Shown here: positions 36,734 to 48,800 of the stretch, one piece after another
Layout: each line of letters starts with the position of its first letter
Position numbering within the stretch: position 1 is the stretch's first letter
From: Gonium pectorale
Taxonomy: Eukaryota > Chlorophyta > Chlorophyceae > Chlamydomonadales > Volvocaceae
Direction of reading: 5' to 3'
Assembly: GCA_001584585.1 (NCBI GenBank)
Contig: LSYV01000051.1
Span: forward strand, 486,665 to 550,664
Length of the DNA stretch: 64,000 bases
Made by a program: the position numbers and the translations under genes
The notes under the pieces: model-generated
What the model was told of the DNA's origin: nothing
The model's input: only the letters and a program-made list of their open reading frames with translations
The model's database searches: none

Positions 36734-37158
36734 GGCATGGGAGCCACCACAATTCAGCTACCTGATACATTCACTTTTGAAATTTGTTTTTGAAGTGCTG
36801 CCCTGGGAGGGGTAAGGGCGCTCCGGACTCCGGTGCTCGGAGGTTTCGGAGCAATACTTGAAGGTCGCTCGCCCACTTGGACAAGTTACGTCCTTCCGTG
36901 TCATTTGCCGCCGCATATCTGTGTCTTTTAAACCTACCCCTCAGACTCACTTCGGCGGTTCCAGCGTGCGGTCCCATGCGCCAAAGGACCGGGCCCAGAC
37001 TCAGGCGAAAGAGCGAATAGCGTACCAAAGAATTGGGTAATTGAATTTAAACCCCGGCTTTTTTACAATTACGCGAAACGCGGGGGAGAATTCTGGCCAC
37101 ACGCGTGGCCTCCGTCGTGTCCCCCACTCGGCCGAGGCGGGGCTTCCACGTGGCCTGC
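36734..37158. promoter_or_regulatory. Bidirectional promoter region, aminotransferase and cryptochrome
   Basis: About 425 bp separates the two predicted start codons (shorter if Met at 37105 is used for the cryptochrome). Locally AT-richer at 36770-36800 and 37020-37075. No named element was recognised. Confidence 0.45.
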
Positions 37159-40100
37159 ATGGCGGGGAAGAGCAACATCGTGTGGTTCCGCAAGGGGCTG
37201 AGGCTGCATGACAACCCGGCGCTGCTGGAGGCGTGCAAGGACGCCGCACACGTGTACCCCATCTTCATCCTAGGTACGATAACCTAGCGCCGCACGCAGT
37301 GCAGGGGAGAGGGGTTTCACGCGCAGGTAATGCACAGATCCGTGCTGACCCTTACTGGTCATGGGGCGTCGCTACGGCTTGTTCAGGACTTCCGGGCGTT
37401 GCCCGTGGAGACCCTTGCCTGGGCTGTTGGTTTGACCTGCTAAATTGCAGCTTGGCGTCCTGTGCTGTACAGATCCTTTCTTCCTCCAACAAAGCTCTTA
37501 CAAGTGAGTGGTGTGACGTGTCTTGAACAGTTTTTTAGCGTGGACTGCGCGCTAGGTCGCGAACCTCCGCCACGTAGCTCTTGCCGGCACTAGCGTTCAT
37601 TCGCGCAGCGGCCTCTGCGTGATAGGGAGCAGACGGTTCAGCACGCAGATTTTGCAGGTGGTTCCGGTCCAGGAGTTATATTACGGCATGTCCAACTGCA
37701 GGGTCAGCGTCAACCGCTACAACTTCCTGCTGGAGTCGCTGAAGGACCTTGACGCCAGGTAGGAACACCCGAGGCATACTGTGTCGGAACACCCGAGGCA
37801 TACTGTGTCGCCCGCCCCGCCTCTAAAGTTGATGTTGGGCTTGTGGGGAGCAGAACGCTGTCCGGCGGTGATGGGACCTGCATTGCATGTGTGAGATGTG
37901 TACGCCTGGTCAATGCCCCACGGATGACCCAAGGCGGCAAGCAAGCGCAGAGTCCACTCAGCTACCATGTACCAGCGCGCTACACGCGGTTTAAGTGTGC
38001 CACAGCTCTCACACGGCTTGCTGGGAGCAGCAAGCATTGTGTGCGGCGTCGCGGTTGCATGACTCAGCCAGCGAGGGAGTGTACGACCGGCCTCCACGTA
38101 GCGACATGCCAATCGTGGTGTTTTGGTAAAGCTGTACCGCATGCTTGCAAATCCTTGCAACGCCTACTCAACACCTTGGACCCTGTGGCCCGGCCCGCAG
38201 CTTTAAGGCGCGCGGGTCGCGGCTGCTGGTGCTGCGCGGCAAGCCGGAGGAGGTGCTGCCCCGTGTGTTCAAGGAGTGGGGCGTGCACAAGCTGTGCTAC
38301 GAGCTGGACACGGAGCCGTACGCCAAGAGCCGGGACGAGCGCGTACGGCAGCTGGCGGCGGACTCGGGCGTCCAGGTGGTGGACTGCGTCAGTCACACCC
38401 TCTATGTGGGTTCTGGGTTGTTCGCGGTCGGTTTCGGGGAACGGGTCTGGGACGGGTATTCACCTTACAACCATAGCTGCTGAGTGGCCATGTGCTTGTC
38501 GTCAGCTAGCTCTCCATCGATGGACGGCGGGCGGGTGGCGCGGGCGGGCGGGCGTTGTCCATTGCTTGAATGCCGCCACGGCACCCGACCCACAGGACAC
38601 GGACATGCTGGTGGCGCGGAACGGCGGGAGCCCGCCCCTGACGATGCAGTCCTTCTGCAAGCTGGTGGACCGGGTGGGTGACCCGCCGGCGCCAGCGCCC
38701 GACCCGCCGGCCGCGATGCCGCCGCCCGCGGAGGGCATGCCCAGCGCCGACCCGGGGGTCACACAGGTGCCCACCTGGCAGGAGGTGGGCTTCACGGAGG
38801 CACCGGTGACCATCTTCAAGGTGCGGCGTCGCGTGCTGTTCTGCAGCACGGCCTTGCGTGGCTGCGGAGCGCTGGAACATGCCTCTCTGGACGTCTCTTC
38901 CTTGGTACATGGTTGCATGTGGTACGGATGTCCGCTGCTCGTGCGCATCTTTGCTGCGTGCGTGCGTCTGATATGATACCGAGCTGAGCTGTGCGACGCG
39001 ACGCGCGTTCCCTCCTGCTCTACCCGGCAGTGATTTATGACCTATGTCGCTGATACGCGTCCGGGGTTGGCCGCCCTCTCTGATCCTCCGTTGCCGCCCT
39101 CCCGCCCCCGCTACCCTAGGGCGGCGAGACCGAAGCGTTGCGCCGGCTGGAGGCATCCTTTGCAGACCCCAAGTGGGTGGCGGGCTTCCAGAAGCCTGAG
39201 ACCGACCCCTCGGCCTTCCTCAAGCCCAGCACCACCGTGCTCTCGCCCTACCTCAAGTTCGGCTGCCTCTCGGCACGCCTCTTTCACGCGCGGCTGCTGG
39301 AGGTGTACCGCCAGCACAAGGCCCACTCGCAGCCGCCCGTGTCGCTGCGCGGGCAGCTGCTGTGGCGGGAGTTCTTCTACACGGTGTGTGTGTGGTGGGG
39401 GGGGGCACTGGTCTGGCACTGGGCACTCCTGATCTATAGGCGGGTGCGCATTAGATGTGCAGTCAGGGAGAGGTGAGCGGCGATGGTAATCGGCGCAGAA
39501 GGGTTGAGGGGCGTTCTCGTCGGTCGTTGCGGCCTGTCAGTCCGAAGCTCGTGGGATGCGCATTCAAGTGGGGGCGCTGTGCTTCTGGCCCGCCGCAGGT
39601 GGGCGCCAACACGCCCAACTTCAACCGCATGGCGGGTAACCCCATCTGCAAGCAGATCCCCTGGGACGACAACGAGGAGTTTTTCAACGCCTGGAAGGAG
39701 GCCCGAACCGGTGCGCGAACCGCCCGCCCGAGCCGTGGGCCTGGGACCTTGTGCTGAGCATGGGAGCGGGCCTGGGACTCGTGCATGAGCGGGGCGCTGC
39801 TTTCATCCACCGTGGTCGCGTCAGTCCGGCGCCTGCATACGGTACGCGGCAGCGTGTTTGCTTCCCCCACCCCTTCCGCCCTCCTTCCTCGCCCGCTCGC
39901 CCACTGATCCGGCCTCCCGCCTCCATCCCGCCTTTCCCGCCCTGGTGTTCCCGGGCCTGGTCTGATCCTCAATCATGTCGGTGAATCGTTTGCGCACCCC
40001 CCGCCCCCAACCTGCCCGACGCTGCAGGGTTCCCCTGGATCGACGCCATCATGACGCAGCTGCGGCAGTGGGGCTGGATGCACCACCTGGCGCGCCACAG

Positions 40101-41742
40101 CGTTGCGTGCTTCCTGACGCGGGGCGATCTGTACGTGAGCTGGGAGCGCGGCATGGAGGTCTTTGAGGAGCACCTCATCGACCAGGTGCGAACACACAGC
40201 GCTCTCCGGCCGTTCAACGCCTCTCAGTCTTACCCAGGAGGGCGGGCCTGTTCGGCGAACGCGATGCTAGCACGGACTCGCCTGCACTGCACTGCGCTGC
40301 GCGCGCGTGCGGCCGGAGACGCACCGCAGTCGCGCGGTGCGCGAAGGGGGCGAGGGCGGGACGTTGATCGTATCCTTGACGGTGCTGTTTACTTGCCCCT
40401 CGTTGCTCTTGGCCCGTGGCATGTAGTGGCCACGGGAAGCCTCTCGTGTGTGTTTGATGGGAAGTTTCGCCCTCGGCGATCCGCGGCTCGTTGTGTGGCC
40501 TGCAGGACCACTACTTGAACGCCGCCAACTGGATGTGGCTGAGCGCCAGCGCCTTCTTCAGCCAGTACTTCCGGGTCTACAGCCCGGTCGTCTTCGGCAA
40601 GAAGTACGACCCAGACGGCAAGTTCATCCGCAAGTGAGTCGCTTCTGGCCTGGGTCCGCCTCCCTGCGGATGGGAAAGGACGGAGGGCCGGCAGCGCACT
40701 GAATGTGTACCGCGCACATGGGTCATCTTGTTCGCGCTCGGCCTCAGCCGCCAGCACCTGCAGCTGCTGCGTCGACTCTGCTGCTGCTCGTTTTGCGCAA
40801 CCCCGCCCCCAACCCCTCATCCATGCATGCACTAACCTTCCCTGTCCTGCCTCAGCTCATCCGCTCAGCTGTCAACGCCCCATGCGGCTTCCCCCCTGCT
40901 CCCCGGCCCGCCCAGGTTCCTGCCCGTGCTCAAGGACATGCCGTCAAAGTACATCTACGAGCCGTGGACCGCCCCGTTGGAGGTGCAGCGCCGCGCCGGC
41001 TGCCTGATAGGCAAGGACTACCCGCGCCCCATCGTGGACCACGCGACCGTCTCCAAGAACAACATCTCGCGCATGGCCGAGGCGTACCGCGCAAACAAGT
41101 GAGCGGTGGGGAGGCTGACGTCGGTTGCAGGGGAGCCGGGGGGGAGGGCGGGGCTGTGCTGGTCCTTCCCGGGTGCTTCGTGGGTCCGCTCGGGGTGGGC
41201 GCCTCGCCTGCGGCCTCCCCGAACCCCGTTTCCCATTCCGTATTACTCCCCGAACCTGCGGCGCAGTTGTGGGAGCCGCCGGCAGTGCGAGTGTTGTACC
41301 AGAGCCGCACTGTGGCGTTGCGGAAGGACGGTGCATGGTGCTGCATCATGTGGCTTCCCTTGACCACTCTTGCAGGTCAACGGACGAGGATGCCGGCGCC
41401 AGCGCTCCGAAGAAGAAGGCGCCAGGACGGAAAGGAGCCGCGGCGGCGGCCGGCGCTGCCGCCGGCGGGGATTCGCCAGAGGCTGTCGCCGCGGCGGCGG
41501 CCTCAACGGCGGTGGCTGCAGCGGCCACCTTTGCGGCCCGGCGGGGGCAGGGGCGAGGGAGGACCACGCCCGTGAAGGCGGTGGCTGGGGCATCAGACAA
41601 TGCTGGTGTGGGGGAGTCGCCGGATGGACAGCCGGCTGCCAAAGGCGGCAGGAAGGCAAGCGGAGGCTCCAAGCGCCAGCGGACGATCAAGGAGGCTCTC
41701 GGGGCCGCGGCGGACAAGCCGGCGGCTGACCCTAGCACGTGA
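37159..41742 (+). CDS. aCRY: Animal-like cryptochrome / (6-4) photolyase family protein
   Basis: Eleven exons: 37159-37273, 37473-37503, 37702-37758, 38201-38405, 38596-38820, 39120-39383, 39599-39710, 40028-40185, 40506-40633, 40916-41098, 41376-41742; 1845 nt, 614 residues, phases consistent. An in-frame Met at 37105 would add 18 residues. The photolyase domain opens with [20 protein letters not shown] and FILDPFFL. The FAD domain has [79 protein letters not shown] (the His pair used by (6-4) photolyases is present) and [18 protein letters not shown]. Residues from about 495 on are an Ala/Gly-rich basic tail with KKK clusters and [10 protein letters not shown]. This matches the Chlamydomonas aCRY type, a flavin photoreceptor reported also to repair (6-4) photoproducts. 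Likely nuclear. Confidence 0.93.
37762..37809. repeat. 24-bp tandem duplication in a cryptochrome intron
   Basis: GGAACACCCGAGGCATACTG begins each of two 24-bp units directly after the donor at 37759. Both copies are identical. Confidence 0.92.
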
Positions 41743-42995
41743 CAGCGTGTCTCTTTCGGGACTATCATGCAGCCGTTCCGGTGGACTCGGCGTTGTGAAC
41801 ACCGGGGTGATGAACGTCGGGGTTACTTAGGAGGGTGTGCAGTGATTGATCTGATGTGCATCGACTCCAGAACGCGCCGCTAGGCAAGCGAACGCAATTA
41901 TCACCCGTATCTCAAGTAGAACGCAAGGGTATGGGCGGTGGCAACGGCCAAGGCCAAATGGCGCCGTGCGTCGTACCGGTATCAGTCCCGTTACCCATGT
42001 AGGAGCATGTGGGTCCCATAGCTCCTAGAACTCTCACAGAACTCTACCCGTCACAGTGGGATACAATTGCCGCACGCACTGCATGTTGTTCGCCCTGGAG
42101 TACTTGAGCTTCCTGCTGCCGTGTCAGTTGATTGCTGCCCTTTCGATGGGCAACGTTGGTGTTTGCTCGGGGTGGCCGGTGCACAAGATTTAGTGATCTC
42201 ATCTCTTCATATCAGCGCGTGTGTACAAGCACGAATGCGTTTATAGGCTCCGCCCCTTTCAGGGTTGATCGGCTGTTGGCTGGCCGAGATGACGAAGGTG
42301 ACACTTGACACGCAGTAGTGATTGGCCTGGACGACTGTAATAATGTGCACCACAAGGAACGATGGCACATTGCCAACTCTGTTACCGTGCGTAAACCCCA
42401 GATCGGCCGGCACCCGCACTGCGATGAGGGTAGCGACCCGTGGGGCCGGCAGAGACCCTGAGGACTTTCATGGCAGGCCGATATCATCTAATTGTGACAT
42501 GAACGATGTTGACCGTGACGCGTGTCTGCGCTTCAAGCAACCACCGAAGCAGAAACTATTGCTGGACAATCCACACCTACGCAATGTAAGCCTTGCAGAT
42601 ATATTCTATATGCTGTCATATCCTAGAGAGAGAGAGAGAAAACGTCAGGCTGAAGCGCCGTGCGGCGCCGTGTGAGCCCTAAGGGGTCCCAACAATTATC
42701 AGGCAATAGATACTCAAACATTACAGTGCATTAATTGTAAGTGTTTAAAGACGTTGTGTGGAGAGCGCTCGAAGTTACAATAGGCACGCTTGGTCTGCAC
42801 ATACAGGCACCTGCCTTTGCAGAAAGCTAAGATTTATCAATGAAACAGTTAGGTCGAGGAAGCGGCGCGTAACAGTTTGCGCTTCACGTTCCGAGGGCCG
42901 GGCCTGCATTTAGGAGTCTTTGGAACCCAGAGCGCCTACACGGAGGAGCCTGAGCTCAGCGCTGCGGGCGGGGGTGCCGGACTTTGCGGCACAGC
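41743..42995. other. Intergenic region between cryptochrome and WW gene
   Basis: About 1.25 kb in tandem orientation: 3' flank of the cryptochrome and promoter of the WW gene. It contains a TGTAA word at 42336-42340 and a short GA microsatellite near 42626-42640. No conserved coding stretch was found. Confidence 0.5.
42336..42340 (+). terminator. Candidate TGTAA poly(A) signal of the cryptochrome
   Basis: First TGTAA seen after the stop, about 595 bases downstream; others follow near 42585 and 42735. Positional inference. Confidence 0.35.
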
Positions 42996-45834
42996 ATGTC
43001 CAGGACCGACCAGCATGGCTCGCCCTTGCCTGGGGCGCGGGGCAGTAGGATGATGCGAAAGGTAAGATCAGGGCTTGGAAGTGCTGGGGGACGAGTCCCA
43101 GCGGCGCACAAGGCTGGGGTGCCGGAGGGGTCGCACGCCCGAAACGCGGCACGCAACTTCACACTCACGGCACTCGCGGGCAGGGTGCCGGCACGCGCAG
43201 GAGAGCAAGACTGCGCCTCCTTTAGCTTGGTCCCGGATCCTCGGATCCGCTCATCTCCTCGCCGCGCTCCCCACTCCCGCTCCCCCCATGCCCTCCTGGT
43301 CCAGGCTGAGGCGCTGGGCCTGGAGACGCGCAACGTGCCCTCGGCCTACCTGCTCCCCGTGCTCACCCGCGGCAGCGCCGGCGGCAGCAGCCTCAGCGCC
43401 AGCGGCTCCCACACCGCCATCGCCTCGGGGGGCTCCTTCCATGAGCCGCTCAACCTCTCGCCCAAAGCTCTCACCGCCATGCGCACCACGCGCATGCTCC
43501 AATCCCTCGGTCAAAAGGTCATCTTCTCCAACGATCCCTACGTTAACTCCGCCTTTGAGTCGCTCCTCACCACCCGGGTCACCGGCGTGCCCCCCGACCT
43601 CGCGCCCGACCTGGCGGAGCTCATCTCCCGCAAGCCGCCCGGCGGCCGCCTGCGGCCCAAGGGCTCCAAGGCCGCCGCGCTGCGGCGCGCCAAGCGCCTG
43701 GTGGGCGCGGGGGCCATGCCGGTGGCCAGCGAGGTGCCGTTTGTGGACGCGCTGCGGGTGTGCGACCTGGAGCGGGACAGGGGCGCCCTGCCGGCGTTGC
43801 TGCGGCACTACGTGTTCAGCCGGGCGCGCGTGGTGGTGCCGCGGCTGGAGGAGTACTGCGAAGCGATGGGCAGGCTGCGGCCGGCGCCCATGCTTCAGGC
43901 GGCGGCGCTGCTGATGCAGCAGGGGTACTTCTTCGCGGCCATCAAGGTGCGGGCGAGCGGGTCGGGGGCTAGGGGGGAGGGTTGAGGGGAAGGGCGTGGG
44001 AGAGGGAGGGCGGCCCGCAGGGTGCGGGCGCGCCGTCGTGCCATGGCGGCCCGATGAGCATGACGCTCACGGCCGGTATGAGCGCTGGGTAGCGTCGAAC
44101 GTGTGTCGAGGGGGAGAATGTCTTAAGTGGAGTGCGGGAAGGACCCACCGTGTGGCTTCGCGTGGATACCTGTTACTGTGCCGGGGCGGGGCAGAGCCTC
44201 CGATCACAGATCCCACCGCTTGCGAATGCGCCCCGCGGGGACCGGTCGGATCATACGCGCTGCATGTGCCCTGCCCAGCTCACCGCCGCCTTGTACTCCG
44301 TCGCCCCGTACAGGTTGTGTACAGCAATTTTGAGGCGCTCCAGGCGACGCTGGCGGAGATGGAGGCGCTCATAGCCCAGCACATGGACACGGGCGACTGG
44401 GACACGGCGTCGGCGCTGTGGCACTGGAAGGACCCCGACAGGGAGCTCTTCCTCAAGCAGGTGCGCCCCAACAGCAAGCGGCCAAGCGGTCGGGGTGCTG
44501 GCCGCTGCACCACAGCGGATCTGGGGTCGGTGCCACGGAGCGGTATGCGTACGTACGTGCCTGCCTGCGTGCCTGCGTACCAGTGGAGTGGCACTGGCCA
44601 AAATGCAGATCGGCGGCCAAACCGGTGGCCCCTCGTCGGCACTGGTTACCGGAGCTGGCAGGCCCTTCCAGCACGTCGCAAGCATGACATTAACGAACCC
44701 CTCCCATCCTGTATGCGAATCTCTAGCCTCTGGCTACCATGGCTGCAAATGCCGCAAATGCTGCGTGGCCCGACCGGCACTCGATCCATGCACGCCCGAG
44801 CGGTGCCCGCAGCGCGGCCGCCCGCCCGCGGCCTCACTGTGCCCAACCGGCGGATCGCACTGCGCGGCACACCGCGCAACCACCATCCGGACCCCTTTCC
44901 GCCCTGCCTGCCACCCCCTGCCTGCCACCCCCTGCCTGCGACCCCCCTGCCTGCCACCCCCTGCCTGCCACCCCCTGCCTGCGACCCCCCTGCGTGCCAC
45001 TTCCCTGCCTGCGACCCCCCTGCCTGCCACCCCCCTGCCTGCCATCCCCTGCCTGCCACCCCCTGCCTGCGGCTCTGCGTCCCGTAGTTCAAGGAGCTGC
45101 GCATCATCTCGTACTACTTGGACGTCCGCAAGCAGCTGCGGGCTCTCAAGGAGGCGGGCGTGGTGGCGCTGGCGCGGGTGGAGCGGGAGATGTTGCTCAA
45201 GGTGGGGCCGCCTGGAGGGCAGAGGATGAGGGAGGGGCCTGGGGCCTGCCCGGCCATGTCCGGCGTGGGGGCCGGTGGCGGATGGGGCAGGCTCTGGCGC
45301 GGCGCAGCCGGAGATAGGTGCGCGCACGAATGTGTCCGTGTGTGTCCCGCTCGACTTGTGTGGCGCGGAGCCGCGGCGGTGCCCCCCGCGGCGGTGTGCC
45401 CCGGCTAGTGCCGACCCCACACGCGCCAGTGGTGGTGGTCCCATCCCCCATCCCCCATCGCCCACTCTCTCAGGTGATCCAGGACTTCCGGCAGCAGCTG
45501 GAGGAGGACTTCGCGGCGCACCGGGCGCAGATGGCCAAGGAGGCAGAGGAGCGCGCGCGGGCCAAGGCCAAGCTGGACGCGCAGGTGCGGGCACGGGGAC
45601 GGGTTCGTCGCTGTAGCTGTGTCGGGATTTGCCTGTTGGTTTGTAGGGGCTGACGCGGGGAAGGTCCCAAATGTCGACGGGCTATGACTGGATGGTTGAG
45701 GCGTGGAGGCGCTTGATGGTGCTCCAAGTTCCCGACTCCACCATGAAGTGTGGGTTCTTAAACTAACAGCGCACTTGCGGGCCGCTTACAACGAGCCGCT
45801 TACAACGGTTGCACGTCTGCAGGCCCGCGCCGCT

Positions 45835-45865
<31 letters not shown>

Positions 45866-48800
45866 CGGCGAAGGTGGAGGCCAAGGCGCGCGCCGCCGCC
45901 GACGTCAAGGCCAAGCGCGAGGCGGAGATGCGCGGCAAGGCCAAGGAGATGGATCGGAAACGGGAGGAGGTCCGCAAGCGAGCCGAGGAGCTGCGCAAGA
46001 AGGGAGGGCCGCCAAAGACGGGCCCCGTGCGGCCGCCCCGGGGCGGCGCCGCCGGCCGCGCACAGGAGGATGGCGGGCGCTGCCAAGGCAGCGGCGCAGG
46101 GCGGGGCGTTGGAAGACGACGGGCCGCTGGTGGTGGAGGAGTGGGAGGTGGAGCCGGGGCCGGAGGAGTCGATGGCGGAGGCGTCAGAGAATGGCGGCAC
46201 CCAGGGGGGCGAGGAGGCGGGGCCGGCGGCAGAGGCCAGCGATGCCGTCGTGGCAGCCGAGGCAGGGGACAAGGTATCGGAGCTGGGGCGCGGCTCGTCG
46301 ACAGGGCAGAGGACGCCGCTCGCGTCGCGTGACGGCGCGCGGGCAAGCACCAGCAGCGGCGGCGTGAGCAGGGGCGGGGGCAGGAGCGGCGCTGGGACGG
46401 GGACCGGCGATGCACCTGCCCAGGCCGGGGATGCGGTGGAGGAGGATGCGGTGGGGGCGGCCGACGCCGCCGGCGCGGACTCTGTCGCGGCGGAGGGGGC
46501 GGCGGAGGAGGCGGAGGCCACGCCAGCGGCGCCCGACGACCGCCCGCCTGTTCGGGTGCACCTCAGGCCGCACAGCCGGGGGCTGACGCTCCAACTCAGT
46601 TTCGGCGCGGGCGCGGACGGCCCCGCCGTGGCGTCGGCGCCGCCGGTGGCTGCGGAGAGCTCGGAGGCGGAGGAGCTGCGGCGGGGCATCGAGGAGATGA
46701 GGCGCGCGATGAGCCTGGAGCGGCGGCGGGCCGACGCGGCGGCGGAGCAGCTCAAGGCAATGGCCGCCGTCAAGGGCAGCCGGCCCACCACGCCCGCCAT
46801 CAAGCTCAACATCAACCTCATGGCGGGGACGACGGACGAGAAGCTGCGGGTGGGTGGTGGCTGCTGTGCGTGCGGCACGGCGGGATGCGCGTGGAGGTCG
46901 TGGGCATTGCGTCGTGGGTGGGTGGCGCGCAACGCTTGCATGGTTGTTGGCGTGGATTGCGGTTGGGTTGCAGTGCGGGTGGGCGGGGGGCATGGTCACT
47001 GGCTGGGGACTTGGGGTACTGGTTGGGAGTCACCGTACGGTGTCGACTAGCAGCGGTGCGCGCACGGCGGCTGCCCGCACCGCAACCCAACCCAAGCGTC
47101 TCCAAAACCCGACAACGCACCCCAACTCCCGGCAGGAGATGGAGGCAGCGCTGGAGGCGGAGCGCGCCGTGTTCCAGCAGAAGCTGGAGGAGGAGCGGGC
47201 GGCGCTGGCCGCGGTGCTGGCGGAGGAGCGCTCCAAGCTGGAGGAGCACTTCTCCTCGCAGAAGAAGCTGTTTGACGAGGTGGGGGCGGCCGGGGCGGGC
47301 GGCGATCTGGGGCCTTCGAGGATGCTTGGGCTCTGCAGCGCCGGGGCGTGCCTAGCCCTCCTTAAAAGCACACCACTTCCGCGTCCCGCCGGTGCGACCC
47401 AGTGCACTCCACAGACCACTTGGTTGCTGTCCCCACCGTTGTGTGCTGTCTCCGCCGTTGTGTGCTGTCCCCACCGTTGTGTGCTGTCTCCGCCGTGCCC
47501 ACATTGTACGGCTACAATGACCCCCTTTGCCGGTCCACTCCGCCGGTCCAATCCTCCACATCCGCAGGAGCGGCAGCGGCTGCTGCGCGACCTGTACGAG
47601 CAACAGGGCCGCGACCTGGACCAGCAGCTGGTGGCCAGCGTGCAGAGCATCGAGGCGCTCAAGCAGCAGCGGGACATGCTGCGCTCGGCGGGGGGCAACG
47701 GCGGCAGCAGGCACTCGTCGGGGCGCAACGCGGCGGCAGCGGAGGAGGCGGCGCGGCTGGAGGCGGCAGTCAAGGTGGGGGGACATGGCGGTGGAGGGGG
47801 GCAGGGGAGGGGGGCGCCGTGCTGGAGAAGGCGGAATTAGGACCACTTTTGGTCACGTATGAAGCGCCCTCTACACGCGCTGTGTCCTTTCGCTCTTATG
47901 CCTGCCATGAACCTAGTGGTTACGGGACATGTGGAGCAGACGCTTACAGCAAGTCCGTGAATTCTTGAGCTGCGTGACCTCCGCCAGACGAGGACAGCAA
48001 GCAGACAGGCGAGCAGAGGACCCGTCTGAGCGACGCGCTCTGGTCGTGAATGTGCCTTCTGTGTTTGCGTGGGTGCGCAGATGCTGGAGAAGAAGCTCGA
48101 TGACGAGCTGTCGCACGTGAAGCAGCTGGAGGACGAGAAGACGCGCGTGGAGACAGAGCGGCTGGCGCTGGAGGAGGCGCAGAGGCTGCTGGAGGCGCAG
48201 AAGAGCCAGGCGGAGCTGGAGAAGGTGGGCGCGCAGGCTTGCTGCAGCCGCGGGGGAGGCAAACCACGCGGCCACCCAACGTGGCGTTTCAGGCGAACTC
48301 CGGTCGTGCTTCTCTCCGGCAGCGCCTGTATGTCGTTCTACGCTAAAGGCGCTAATGTGGTTGCTTTTTTGGGGCTCCGGGGCCCGGCAGCTCAGCTTCT
48401 TAAGTTTCACTTCCTCCGCGCCGTCCCTGTTCCCCTCCACCACCCCGACACAGGCCAAGGCGGAGCAGGAGAAGGGCGCGCTGCAGGAGCAGATCGCCAA
48501 GACGATGCGCATGTTCCAGGAGCAGCTGGCGCAGACCGTCAAAATGGCGGCCATGCTGCAGGCGCAGCGCATCCTGGGGGCGGCCACGGGCGGCGTCGCG
48601 CCCTCGCTCGCCATGACGCCCATGGGCCCCGTGGCCACGCCCCTGGGCCTCATGCCCCAGAGCTCCGCCGGCAGCATCTCCATGCTGACGCCTCCGTCGT
48701 TGGGGATGCTGCCGGTCGGGTCCGCGAGCATGGGCGCCGCGGCGGCGGCGGCGGCGGCAGGCGTACCCGGTTCGTTGACGGCGTCGCCCAGCCTGGGCGC

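Noticed and set aside
37843..38976. Long plus-strand open frame (377 codons) crossing cryptochrome introns
   Set aside because: It includes exon sequence in a wrong frame and intron sequence; the conserved photolyase residues are in another frame.
44903..45071. CRISPR-like array
   Set aside because: Units are 12-14 bp, contiguous without spacers, and lie inside a eukaryotic intron: a minisatellite.
45763..46941. 392-codon minus-strand frame opposite the WW gene
   Set aside because: Antisense shadow of the Ala/Glu-rich exon; the sense frame has matching splice phases on both sides.
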